Below are positions 12,196 to 24,800 of a stretch of 64,000 nt of DNA, one piece after another. Below the pieces are notes generated by a model. It was not told the origin of the DNA, ran no database searches, and saw nothing but the letters and a program-made list of their open reading frames with translations. Origin of the DNA: Thysanoteuthis rhombus (Eukaryota; Mollusca; Cephalopoda; Oegopsida; Thysanoteuthidae); assembly GCA_963457665.1 (NCBI GenBank), contig OY735215.1:30132041-30196040 (forward strand). The letters are read 5' to 3'. How positions within the stretch are numbered: position 1 is the stretch's first letter; every line of letters begins with the position of its first letter. Position numbers and translations under genes: made by a program.

Positions 12196-12385
12196 ATCAC
12201 ACACACACACACACACCAACATATATGTATATGTATATATATAAATATATATATATACACACACACACACATGCATATATTAATATAAGTATACACACAC
12301 AAACATATATGCACACACTCACATACATATATACACACACACACACACACGCATACACACACATATATATATATACATTTATACA
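12196..12385. repeat. (CA)n/(TA)n microsatellite cluster
   Basis: At least six CA runs alternate with TATA tracts over about 190 bp. Open frames across it are repeat translation only. Confidence 0.95.
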
Positions 12386-12960
12386 TAGCTTGAGTAACCC
12401 TTAAAATATATATAAAATAAAGATAAACAGATGAAAGAGATAAAAAATGTCTACATGAATAAATATAGGTTGAAGTTGCAAAGACAATAACTTGTTTTAA
12501 TCAAGTTTTGTTTCGTCTTCCACAGTTCATGATGTAATTACAGTTTTACGTCTCTAAAGAGTTAACCAAAGATAACCAAGTATTTATTGTAGTCAAACTT
12601 CTGTTGCAGAGATGTAGCTGAGGGGGGGGGGTATTTTAAAATGCCCCTTGCTGCCCCCAATAGAGAGGGGATCCAGAAGCTTTAAAAATAGAAGTTTACC
12701 ATTGCATTTCTACTGAGAAATATCACTAAATGTTGGAAAAGCCCCCCTTCAAGGAGTCCCCCTCAGGCCACATATCTCTAGTTAAGCCTCTGTTCTCTAG
12801 AGATTAAAGGTGATCTGGGGGGATGACGTGTCACTGAATTTTTAGTGTATTGAATGGCTTGATTTTCAAAAGTATTTCTGTACCTTGAAATTATTTATAT
12901 TTAGATGTCCCCTTTGTAATAACCATTGTCAGCTAACAAGCAAAAAAATCCTGCCTTACT
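12386..12960. other. Intergenic with G/C runs
   Basis: Contains a G run at 12622-12631 facing C-rich pieces (GCCCC at 12642, CCCCCC at 12743), possibly an old transposon end. No gene is seen. Confidence 0.35.
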
Positions 12961-12984
12961 AAGATTATTGAACTGAGATTGTAG

Positions 12985-13330
12985 AAATCACATATATGGG
13001 CTGTAATTACTCGACAACTGGCCAGATATACTAGTCAGCACACAAGGCAGTACAGTGTTGAGTTTGAAGTTTTTTGGATCAATGGTTCTTGAGAAATCTG
13101 ATAAAAATAAATTGAAAATGACTGATCATAGATCTTTTATCTTGAATTATAGATCATATACATCTAAATTGGCAACATTGAAATGACTTAACCAAAATAC
13201 TTCAAAGCCATAGTTTAGTACAATGGATGGAAAGTTATTTTGCATGATTATCATGGTAGGCTGCTCAACATACCATAAAGTCCAGCCCTTCCCACACATG
13301 CACTGCCCTAATTTCAGTTAACTACAATAC
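12985..13330 (+). repeat. Interspersed repeat, family B copy 1
   Basis: Shares ordered segments with 31545-32130: ATTACTC.AC.ACTGGCCA, AGCACACAAGGCAGT.CAGTGTTGAG, TTGAGAAATCTGATAAAAATAAA, and further on TATGG.AGGCTGCTC.AC.A. Orientation is the same. No coding signal. Confidence 0.7.
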
Positions 13331-15290
13331 ATCCATTGGCATCAGCTGGCACTTTTCTAAGGGTCGTGGATGGCTGAAGGATATATTTCTAGGGTAGGGC
13401 AAAAAAGCATGTATGTATTTTGAATATATTTTAGTAGCAAACCCTGTTACTAAGGAAGAATAATACCATTTTTTTAATACAGGTACATTAAGTCGAGGTT
13501 GCGTAAAACAATTGTAAAGCACCATTATCTTTTATTAACAATAAAGCTCCAACTTTCGAACCTGCTCAGCCTAGGTGAAAAGGCTTGATCTGGTGGGGTT
13601 TAGGAGGACAAATGCCCTGTTTACCCACCCAGCAAACATCCACAAACATATCTTCTCCAATTAAAGACCATGTTTCGTATACAATATACGCACTTATAGT
13701 TTGTCTCTTACAACAGATGGAAGTAGAAATATTTTTCCGTCAGATAAAAAATAAAGAAAACCGTACAACATAATTTCATTCCATCATATTTTTGCAAACT
13801 TTCACCATTTCAAAACCAATATTTGAAAATCTTTTATTTCTTGACGGGGAAAATATGTCGTCATGCTATTATAAAAATTACTTTTTATTTTTCAAACATT
13901 TAATTTTCGTAAAATCAAAATAAGACTCATTTGTGTAATCATTTTGTGGGTGGCTTGATAAAAATTTTTTTTGCAAAGTGTGTGTTTTGTTGACTGACAA
14001 AGTCATAAATTTAAAAATATGTTGATAGGGGAATTTTAAAGCCCAAAGTATGAAATTTATTATAATCAGTAATCAATATTTGATTAAAAAAAAAACAGTA
14101 AGTGTTGTTAGTTATATTATAATTCATACTCACATCATCTTCTGAAACAATGTTTTGAGGATGATGCGAATAAACATTGAAATATTGACTTGAATGATCG
14201 AAATTTTTAATACCTAAACAACAGTCACAGCTACAAATTTTAAATCTTAATTCAAAATTCCTGCTTTTTGGTTGAAGCATGGACTGATAACCATAGTCGT
14301 CCAGTGAGGGGTGCAAACAGGGCGTTAGCCTGAATCAGACCTCCTTAGAGAAGGCGAGTGGTTTGAAAGTTAAAGCCTTATACAGGCTGGATCAAGGGTC
14401 ACTATAATCAATGATACCTTAGGATGAGTCACAGTTTAGACACTCCCTAGCTCCTTGTCTGACAACCAACATTCGTGAATATCTTTTTGTGACCCCCCCC
14501 CCCCCCCCGGAAAATATACTCTTGTCCCCATGGAATCTATCCTTTGGCCCATTCGGTGGCAGTGGGCGCTCAATCTTCGACTGACTTCATATCCAATCCG
14601 AAAAAAGCACTGCTTCCTTTTGTGAAACACCGATCAAGTAACCAGTCGTCGTCCTTAAAGTACATAGTCCCAAGACGGGGATTTTTTTTTTTTTTTTTTT
14701 TGATGAAATCTGAAATTTCTATCAAGTGTCAACAGCAAGAATTCTTTAGCGGGGCAAGAGCTCCCACAGGAATTATCCCTACTAGAAAAATATAAAAGGG
14801 ACATTCCTTTAGCTGAAAACGATTTCCAGGTCAATGAACTGAACAGTGAGCGATTTTTGTTAGAAACTGTAAACTTAACGCGTAAAACTTTGCTAACTGG
14901 GGTGAAACCATCTGTTGATCAACCGTGTACCTAAGAGAAGACGTAAATGTTCACTGCATCTTACTATTTTTCAGTTTGAGTAATTCATTTACATTTCCAA
15001 TAAAAAAAATAAACAAATAATAATGACTGATTTTTTCTCAAGTCCAATAATGTGATTTGGTTGATAACGAATTCCGTTTCAGAATTCTCTTATTGCCATT
15101 CTTAGAACCAGACAATGTTATCGACATTAAAATAATCGGGATTCTTTTTCTTTCTATAGCTTCTTAACCTACAACCTACTTTTACAACAACTACATGTTA
15201 CTGTATTGCATATTAGTAGTATTTACACAGTGTTATTAAGTGTTGTTTCAATGGGCATTCGATGTTATTAAAAAGTAGATAGTAGTAAGT
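13331..15290. other. Intergenic, no gene recognised
   Basis: Includes a run of about 16 C at 14491-14508, a T run of about 20 at 14682-14701, and a C-run/A-run transition region around 14450-14800. Small open frames have no family resemblance. Confidence 0.4.
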
Positions 15291-15302
15291 AAATTAGACA
15301 CG

Positions 15303-15333
15303 TATAAAAGATCGGTAAATCTCGGTCCACGTG
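15303..15333 (+). promoter_or_regulatory. Candidate core promoter: TATA box and CACGTG E-box
   Basis: TATAAAAG lies at 15303-15310 and a perfect CACGTG palindrome at 15328-15333, about 240-270 bp before the ATG of the methyltransferase gene. A TATA box about 25-30 bp upstream of a start site would put transcription near 15335 and give a 5' UTR of about 240 nt. The motifs are seen directly; their function is inferred. Confidence 0.5.
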
Positions 15334-15574
15334 AGTCTACATAATATTATCAGCAGCAGATGTTGATCAGTCAGCAGAGGTGACCCAACCTCGGCATCGC
15401 TTAGCTGTGTGTCCGACCTGTCTACCCGACAAATGAGGACAACACACAAAAGGTAGCATTACACGACGACGAGCCGGTGATGATCATATAAAGAGTCTAG
15501 GGAGGAAAAAAAAGGGCAGTTGTAAAGAACCTCAAGTCATTCATCCGATCTTACTAGAAGTAGAGAAAGTAAAA

Positions 15575-15841
15575 ATGGTTGGAAACTACACGATAGCTGC
15601 CATATCAGGAAGTTGTGGAATGGTTTTAGGGGCGACCCTTTACGGGTTTTATTTGTGTCGTAAAGCTCATTCTAAGAATGTCTACGAAACAAAAAAATCT
15701 GTCGAGGAGTATATGCACTTCCATTATGGGAACTTTGAACAGGGTTCGCATGGCAATTGGTACAAGGAACATACAATTGATGATGGATTTAACTTTCCAG
15801 TTCGATGTGCTATTCTCTGTGCCAAACATAGTACAGTAGAG
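15575..15841 (+). CDS. Methyltransferase gene, coding exon 1
   Basis: Codes residues 1-89: the membrane anchor, the YETKKSV...FHYG block and the substrate-side segment ending FNFPVRCAILCAKHSTVE. The exon ends after a complete GAG codon at the donor GAG|GTATGT. Reading on into the intron gives an unrelated tail ending in a stop near 15904. Confidence 0.85.
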
Positions 15842-18800
15842 GTATGTATTTTTCTCAACTTTACTAAAATGAACGTAATTTCAATTAAGCAAAAACACTG
15901 TTAAAATTATCATTTTTTTTTCAATTTTTTTATTTTAGTTTGAAGCTAAGCATGATTCTCAAGTTCAAATTGTTGCTACGCCTCCTTTCTTCAACTTTTG
16001 GTAGTAGTAATGAATCTTTTCAATGTAATGAAATAAACGTCAACAAACGACGAATTATTCAGGGGCAGAAGTGGAAAAAAACAATCAGTTGACAAGTTAT
16101 AGCGTATGAAAAAAAATCGTTTAAATGTTATAACATGCCCTAACTATCTCCTGGGATGAAAAAGAGCATGTTTGGTCACGTGCTCGCGTAACTACAATTT
16201 AGTATTTGAAGACTAACTGGGAAAATAACTTTTTCTCTGTGGGTTTTAAAACAAACTTCTATTATCTGGATGCATGTGTTTAATATTTCGTCTATCTTTC
16301 AGAGAGACTTTAGATTTTGAACAAGTGTTTGAAATGTGAAATGAAATTTGAAAAAAAAAAGAAAAAAAAAAGCAAGCTATATTATTCGGTTATTATTCGG
16401 TATGGGGTTCCACATGACTAAAAAAGTGGTTGTCGTGTTATCTTTCTCCTTCCCCGGCTTCTATGTTTGATTTATTTTCAATGGATATTCAAACATATCA
16501 TGACAAACCTATTCTGACCCAAAATGTTAAGTCTTCCAGCAATCAAATGACCTTTCAGAAAACGAAAAATTAATTTTTGTCTTAGTATGTTTACTTCTCT
16601 AGTTTCACTTTGAAATAAATCGAGCTTCAAGAGCTAGCTCTAGACGTTTTTCTGTAATTTTGATTTTATTTTTTTGTAAATTAAGCATAGAAGGTCAGTA
16701 TTATAAGATCCCAGATTTCAATAATTTTTACTATAAAGATGTTTTCTGGATTATCTTGTCATAAAAAAATCCAGTTGTGAAAAATATTTAATTTTTTAAA
16801 ATATGTCACGATATGAATCTTGGTAAAAAAAAAAAATGAATAAATACGATCACTCCACAACTGAACAATATTAATGAACTCAATTGATTGGTATAGAAGA
16901 AAATCTACAGCTATTAAAATTTGACAACTTGGAAGTTAGATCTAAAACTAACTTGGAGTATCAATTACATAACAGGAAAAATATTCTCCGGATTATTCCT
17001 GTGTGTGCTAGAGGGGGAAAAAAAGCTCCAACTTTTTCCTCAGATTCTACTGTACTATATTTCTACTAGAAAATAATATAAAATTTATTCAGTCATTTGT
17101 GACTTATTGAACGAAAATAATTTTTAATTGGCCTTCATGATGGTAATTTTCAGAGATTTATCAATCATTAAATGACATTAATACTCCCGAATTTGAATTA
17201 ATCCAGCTGATTTGTATCAGGAAAGGTAAAAAGTTCCGATTTACTTAGCTAATGATGGAAGTTGAATGAAAATTGAACCCTAAAAACCCAATTTGTGAGG
17301 GTTTCTTTTTTAGTTGTACACTTTTTTTATGAAAAAAAAAAGTTTTGAACAATTAGTTGAGATTTAAATGTAGCTGTTAAAACCTTTGGATTTTGAAACC
17401 TAATCAATGGAATGTATTACATTCCATTCATTTTTAAACCTTGGTGCCAAGGACACTCTTTGAACTTGTGGGTTAGTCATGGTCAATCATTACATTGTTA
17501 TATAATCCTTTGTGTAAAAAAAAGTCATTTGATGGGATTATTTTTAACTTTGTTTATTTCTTTTTAATAAATTTTGCGTTATGAATGAAATATCAACATT
17601 TTTACACGATATGGGAGGAAAAAGCACCTTGAAAAAATTTCCAATTGAAATGGATATTTTTTTGAACCCATTATTCAGTCAATAGAAATGTTTTAAACAA
17701 TCCTTAGTAAGGTTATTTCACCTGATTTTTTTCTTTTTTGTAATAAGATAGGAAAGTTTTTTTTTTTGTTTCTTCTTTTTTCAGATGAAAAATTGGAAAT
17801 AATCGTTTGAAAACTAATTTTATGTTGGATAAAGTAATTCAGAATTATCTTTTTTATCTATCGAAAAATTATTCTTTATAATTGAAAAATCTTATCACAC
17901 CGCGAAAGTTTTTAGCATTTTTTTCTGTATCGCAAATCGCCACCGGCCGTGTCATCCATTCGGGTATGGTAGGCCCGAACTGACTAAGAACGTCCACGCC
18001 TTTATACGCCTAAATGAGGATTAGGTGAAATATAAGAGATGGGATTACACAATATATTTATTTTACAATAATATTGAATTGAAGTAACAGTTTTTGTGAC
18101 ATCATTATTCACACGGTGATCATTTTTCCTTGCGGCATATTTGAGGCTGAACAACATGGGATACATTTATTGATATTCATTTATAATTGAAATGAAAAAT
18201 CGTACTTTTCTCTGCCCTTCTTTTCTTCTTCTTCAAAATGAAACTTATCGATTACTTTTGGATCCACATCAAATTCACCCGACCAAGTTCTATGGGAATT
18301 CGGAATTATTTGATGTGGACAACCGACCAAGAGGAAAAACTACAGCGTGAATTGATTAGGGTGGAAAAAATTCAGATATACTTGGAAATGACGAAAGTAA
18401 AGAGGAACGTATATACTAAAACATAAATGTTGAATTTTTATAATTATCAATAAATGATACATTCACTCTTTCTGTCTCTATTTCATTTAATCCCTACTAC
18501 TTAATTTGATATTTATTGCAAAATAAATGAATTAGATAAATACAGCAAATGGTGTAATCCCGTCTCTAATATTTCATTTGATCCTTATAAATTGAGACGC
18601 AGACGCTTTTAGTCACTTTGGGTTTACCATACCTACTCACTTTCCGATCACGATTTGCGAAAACAAAAATGCCGTCTGAGCTGTGTTGGCCATGTGGGTG
18701 TTTGTTAGAAAGGATTCTTTCCTGAAAGGGCCAAGATTCGGTTAGCTTAGTTTGGAGAAAATACACATTCATTTTTGACAGTAATTTTTTATACTTCTGA

Positions 18801-21800
18801 TTTTCAGAATTTATTCTAAATAATGGAATTTGTGAGGGTTTTTTTCTTCAGAAAGTTTAATTTCTAGGTTTTACGAGCAGGGTCTATTTACGCTCTAACT
18901 CTAATGGTATACTGGACCTTTATTTTACGCCCGTTATATGGAATTGAAGTATTCGATTACTTCCCCTGTGAGGCTTCTTTTAATTTTTTTTTTTTTTCAA
19001 TATTTTGCTTTCACTTGAGGTTTTGGTTAAGATGCCTGTCATTCCTTCCTGGAATTTGTTGGTGTTTAGGGGGGTACGTTTTACGTTGGGGTCCTATTGT
19101 CAACTGGATCTTCACTATTAGAATGCTGTTACTTTCCTGTGAAAGTTGTTCTAGGCTTCTTATGCTAGTGACGTTTTTTGTGCTTCAAGGTTTGAGATGC
19201 CCGAGTGTGTGCGTGGGACCGCTCAGGGAGTGAGGGTGTGGAGTTCACCGCGTGGAAAAAAAAACCCCAAGGAACACCCTTTATGAAAGCATAAATCCTG
19301 ATTAAAATATAAAAGCCTGACTCCCGAACACCGAACTGAAAGCAAAGAATTGGTCCAATGTACCATTACAGTTACGTAGATAGTAAATAAAATCCCACTT
19401 CCACTTGTAAAATCTGAAAACTTTTTTTTTCTCAATCATTAGGGCACTTATTGAGGAGAGGGGTATGTTTTGGGTTCCTTAAAAATCGATTAATTGTTTT
19501 CGCTAGTAATTTTTTTGTACTTTCAATCCACGAGAATTTTGGAGTACCCAGGAACTTTGTCAACTGTGGAAAGTTAATTTTTAAAGGGTTTAGGAGGGCG
19601 TTTTCTGTTCACAATGTATGCAACTGTCATATATACTGGACACAATCTTTCCGACATTTTTACGGAAGTACGGCTTACCCAAATAATCCCCCCATGGCTT
19701 TAAAAAGGTGCCGAAAGAAGAAATAGTAAAATTCTAAAACTTTGTATATATTTATCATAACTTAAAGAAGGTTATCCAATTGTGAAATTTCACAAGCTCG
19801 CCCACACGGCGCACAAATAAAAGGCAATAAGAAAAACAGAAGTTTGTCAGTACACAATAAATTATTGTTATTTGGAATATATGAAATTAATTTGTGTGTG
19901 CCGTTTTTCATCTGATTTTTTTTTCTTCACATAGTGTGAGCCAGGGTATGGAACTTGCAATGGGGACCACCTTCTCTACATAGTGCCCTAATCCTAACCC
20001 CAACTCTAAAAAATTAAAATTTTAGGATATAACTCGCGTAAGCTGTCCCTGCGTTAAAATGGCGGAGAGTACGTGCCCATTTTATCGTTATAGATACATA
20101 GTGAACACAACTACCAACACCCCATTTCGAAATTAACTTTCGAAACTCTCAAATTCCCTGGTTACCCAAGGGTTTTATGGATTGAATGCACTAGTAATTA
20201 TTTGAAGGAAAAAAAAAAAAACAAAATGAAAAACTAAAGAGGCTAGAAATTGAGACTCTTTTCCTCAACAAGTTCCCTAACAATTTTTTCCTTTCTTGCT
20301 CGAGCTATTTCAAAATTTGTGTTGGAAAATCTTTATTGGGTTGAACAGTTTCTTTCGTCTTAGGCAAAAATATCTACACCTTTCCTGCTATTGCGATATT
20401 CAGTTATTTTTTCTCTTTCTCTCTTTCCATCCAATTATAACCTAAGTCTATAGATATTTCCTTTTCAAAATTATGTCAACTATGTTGGCAATTACTTGGA
20501 TTTGAACACGAGTTCGTATCGCTTTCATTATAATTACACAATTGTTTCATGCTGGATTTTTTTTTTTTTTTTTTCTGTGGCAAAAAAAAAAATCATTACA
20601 CAGGATATTTGATTTTGAACTATTAGGCTGGAACAAAATAAATTGCTGTTTTTGCGTTGCATTAAAACAATCACATTTTCACACTCTGCATCTCCTCTTT
20701 CAGGTTTGAATTTTTGATTACTTTTAATATTTTTTGTATAGGGTATTGAAGGTAAGGTGAATAAACACATTTTCATGTCATTATGCACCATGAATTCAAA
20801 CACAGCCATTGTACTGATGAAGTCAACCGCAACATCAAAAGTGTTTGGGGGCTGGAGTTGGCTTCAGAACAGACAATGTAGCAATTGTTTTAAAAAAAAA
20901 AAAAAAATTGCATCTGGTGATCTAGGTCTCCAAAAGGAGCCTGGTCATGGTTGCAAGTTGTCACTCGACTATGAAGAATTGTGGGCAGCCATAGAGGTTC
21001 ATGCAGTAACAAACACCCACCTGTTGGGTACAAAGTTTGAGTTACCTCATACTAGGGCCTCTGAGATAGGGTTGGGGCAGCCAGCGCATTGCACTGGGGC
21101 CTGGAGGGCCTGAGAATTAGTAGAGCTGTGAATTAAACTTTTAATTCAGTCATCATCAGTCTTTTAGCATCCGTCATTAGACATAGACCTTCCCCAGGAT
21201 TTGCCACACTTCTCTATCATGGGCGTCACGGAGCCAGTACTTCCTGATTAATTCAGTATATGTCCACAAATAAAATGGGCTGACTTGTTCACTGGCAAGC
21301 AAATATAGTATGGTGCGCTAAAGGTCAGGGGTGTTTGTGTGGAGGAATGGGGGGTGCGTAATCGGCTTTTCACCATCTTATAAAATTCTTCTTGGATGCC
21401 TTTGCCCATGCAACAGTCTAGATGTTTTTGCACAAATTGGCAAAGAGGGAAAAATGCAGAAGTTGGTACTTCATAATTCGGCTGATCAGCAGTTTACCTG
21501 GTTTGACATTTGCTGTAATTTGTTTGCTATTTGTTTTGAACATTTACCGTTTTCTTGATCATGTGTTTTTTGCTGGGGATGAAAAGTGGTTTCTGTCGGA
21601 TAATTGGAAACCTAGCTTTCTTTGAGTCAACAAACTTACTGATCTATAATCCATTACAGCAATGGGCCTGTAATGGATTTCTCCATCACAGCTTCTTGCA
21701 ACCTGGTCAGACCATCATGGCTATGTCCTATTGTCATGATTTGGAACTGATGCATCTAATGTTGCAAACATTTTGGCTAGCGGTGTTGAAAAGAAAGGAG

Positions 21801-24800
21801 CCTATCTTGCTCCAGGATAAAGCAAGACCTTCACAAACCACAGGCAGTTAGTGTGAACATATAAGGGCTGGACTGGTGTCTAATTTGCATGAGAATTGCG
21901 TGAATCTGTACTATCAGCCAATCACAGGTAACCATAAGTCACTCTCTTCGTATGAAAGTTACACTTGGTGAGAGGAAGTGCCTATTTGCATTGCATGGGG
22001 AATATGGTGTTTACCATACAGTATGGAGATCTTTAATAGTTAGGCATCGATATCCAGTCCCATCCCCTATTTACTAGATCTCTCCCCTGACAATAACCAC
22101 TTTTCCAGGCCTTGTATGTGTGATATATATGCCAATAGGTATGCAACAATATGGACCCGGTCAAAAATGTGTTCTGATAGACATGAACTTCTGGTATATC
22201 ATGTGTTGTGGAGATCAGGTAATGGGGCAGATTCCTACACGAAAATGTAATCACTTCTTCTCTTGGAAATATTAGAAAGGATTCATTTTAGCTTTATAGT
22301 TAGATAGAAAATAGAACCCCTCTGAAACCTTAAGAAATTGACTTTTTCTTTTTCAAAACTCTTCTAAGGAAACAATCTTGTGGATTGCAAGCATAAAATT
22401 TACTTGTGAATATTATTTTTTTTTTTTTTTCAAAAATATTTTGAGTAATTCCTGAGCAGCATATCCTAATAACTATTGTTACATTTTGACCAACTACTGT
22501 GGTCAAAAAGAACAGATGAGAAACTAGCTCCAATTATCTTTGAACATGCTGTTTGTTGTTATGGTGTTTTGTTGGGGGGTGGGGGTGATGCAGCTTGCTC
22601 CACATACTTTTGAGTCTTTTTTTTTTTTTCCTTAGACCTTTATATCTCAGGATCTAGAATAGCTAGAAAGAACCAGATTGTGACATTTGAGTGCATCGGC
22701 ATTACTCTATTCCTTGCCAGACAGAGCATGCCAGGTCCTGTTTTTTGATTACTCAAAAATGGCTTTCCAGAAATATCAATTAAATTTGGAGTTTACTTTG
22801 ACCTCTTTTCTGAAAAAAAATTTTTTCTTTAGTAGAACTAGGCTGATGACCTTTTCAAAATCTTACTAAAGGTTGACCCTGAGGAAAAATTTTCAGCGCG
22901 GTAGAAGTTCCTGTTGTGGCATGGTGGCTAGTTGAAAATAGAAAAAAACAATGTCTGCAATTGCAACAAACAAAATGAATGAGTAAAGATATTGAGCTAT
23001 AATTTTACTGCGCTTTATATCAAGCCCAAAAGGACTTGTAAGCAAAGTTCAAGATGGTCGAGTGGGGAACATTTCCAAAATCGGTTTACTTGACATGGAC
23101 TGACCTATATGCTTGTCTGAATAAAATGAGGTTAGGATAAACCTTGTTGATTGATAAAATGAACTTGAATACAACATAGGAGAAATAGTAGAGCAAATAT
23201 GTACACCAGACTATTTGATAGTGAAAATTAGTCTGAATACTCTTATGCTAGGCATTACCTTATTTCTGCCAAGAATTTTCATACCAAACACAGCAGGTCA
23301 CCATCTTTGATTACTCCTAACTCTTGTTCTAGTTGATGACATGTTTCAGACATCATCCCTAGATGTTTTATCATGATCCTATAAAAAGAAATTTGCTTCA
23401 ATGTTTGAACATAGCTACTGTTGCTTTTGAGGGTTCCTCGATTCATTGCTTTAGTTGATAAAGTTTATATTGACTCTTTTGGGTTATATACAGAGGAAGC
23501 CATTCATTGTAATCTTTGATAATGCAATCAAATGGTTATTGTTATCAAAATTGGTTTGTTCCTAACACCAAAATCAATTAAAAAGTATCAAAATAATCAT
23601 ATCAATCATGTTAAGTTGTTTAAAATGATGAATGTAAATTGTTCCAATTTTCATATCCTTTGCTTAATGTTATCAGCCAGTGATTATCTAAAGTACCCTA
23701 TCCCAAAATGAACACAACAAGCAACTTCCTTTGTATCTCCCAACTGTCAAAACCATAAATACACAGCTAAGTATGTCCTCCTATGTGGCCTGAATGTTCA
23801 TAAGAGATAACAAAGAGTGACTTAGATTTAAGTAGGAAAAAGATAGTTAACTCTTATCATACACAATTTTAGGTCATATTCAAACCAGACAAGCTACCTG
23901 CTACCTTTCCTAAGGTATGCTACATAGTTACAGTGATATGTAAAATTCACATTCTCCTATCATGTTTTGAACTCCAGATCAATTGATTGCTAAATTGACA
24001 AATCTTGGATATTAAAGTTTTTATATATATATATATATATAATTTCTCAATGTATACAATACAGAAGTTACAGTAATCATCTTCAGTTAGAATAGAAGAT
24101 GGAGTGGTGTTTGACCCTGCAGCAGCCAGTCTTGTATACATATAAAATCATTATTACATTTTTTTCCCTTCTGCTTCAACTATTCATTGTCTACAAAATT
24201 AGTATCATTACCATGTTTGTCTTTTGTGGTCAAGGATGACCATGGCTTCAATTCAGAGAGGTGCAGCAGCTGCAGTGCATGAAGTCATAACTTGCACGTG
24301 ACTTGGATTATAGTGAGGGGATAGTTGCACACATCATCAGTCTCACTCTTTTATCCCTGACTGCCTGGGTCCAATGACAAGATGTAGTCAGGACAGCTGG
24401 AAACAGACCAGAATGCAGTGGATAACTAATGCACCGAGAGTGACAAGCTGTGCTCTCCACACTCGGCAATGAGTTGTTGCTTCGGGGAATGGGGGCTGCT
24501 CCATTGATAGGAATCAGTTTTTCATCTAAAAGACTGATTGCCAACCATAGCTTGGAAGTCCAGTCTGCCCTTCTATTCTCTCCTAGGTGGGGAAGGGAGA
24601 TAGATGTTAGTGTAAAGTGAATGCAAACTGCCTGGGGTTTGAACTCTGCTCACTGATTCAATTCTCTATCCTGCCAATTGTTTGGCTATGCGCACATCCA
24701 CAGTGTAGTTATAGTAAGGAAAGAAATGTTACTGTCCCAAAATCTTAAGAAGAGATAGCATTGGAAGTGATAGGTGAGAAATGTGTTGCTACAGATTAAA

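Larger units (their letters stand above)
20621..22110 (+). mobile_element. Mariner element, broken, carrying nested insertions
   Basis: TTAGGCTGGAACAAAATAAA at 20621, continuing TTGCTGTTTTTGC, closely resembles the terminal repeat of Hsmar1-type mariners. Transposase pieces follow in order on +: EFKHSHCTDEV, SGDLGLQKEPGHGCKLSLDYEEL through TNTHLLGTKFELPHTRAS, IGKEGKMQKLVLHNSADQQ (after the insertions), RFLDHVFFAGDEKWFL (catalytic-core GDEKW), LQPGQTIMAMSYCHDLELM, and KRKEPILLQDKARPSQTT (expected DNARPH, already mutated). A PIYLDLSP-like trace occurs near 22055. Frameshifts and stops make it dead. The 3' terminal repeat was not found. Confidence 0.75.

Noticed and set aside
12189..12386. 65-codon minus-strand frame rich in Cys-Val
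   Set aside because: It is a translation of the CA microsatellite.
15575..15904. Exon 1 reading on to the stop at 15904 as a one-exon gene
   Set aside because: The last 20 codons lie past a good GTATGT donor and look unlike the family, while exons 2-4 continue the methyltransferase domain in phase.
18904..19233. 109-codon open frame in the methyltransferase intron
   Set aside because: No family, no splice context; likely a by-product of the G/T-rich composition.
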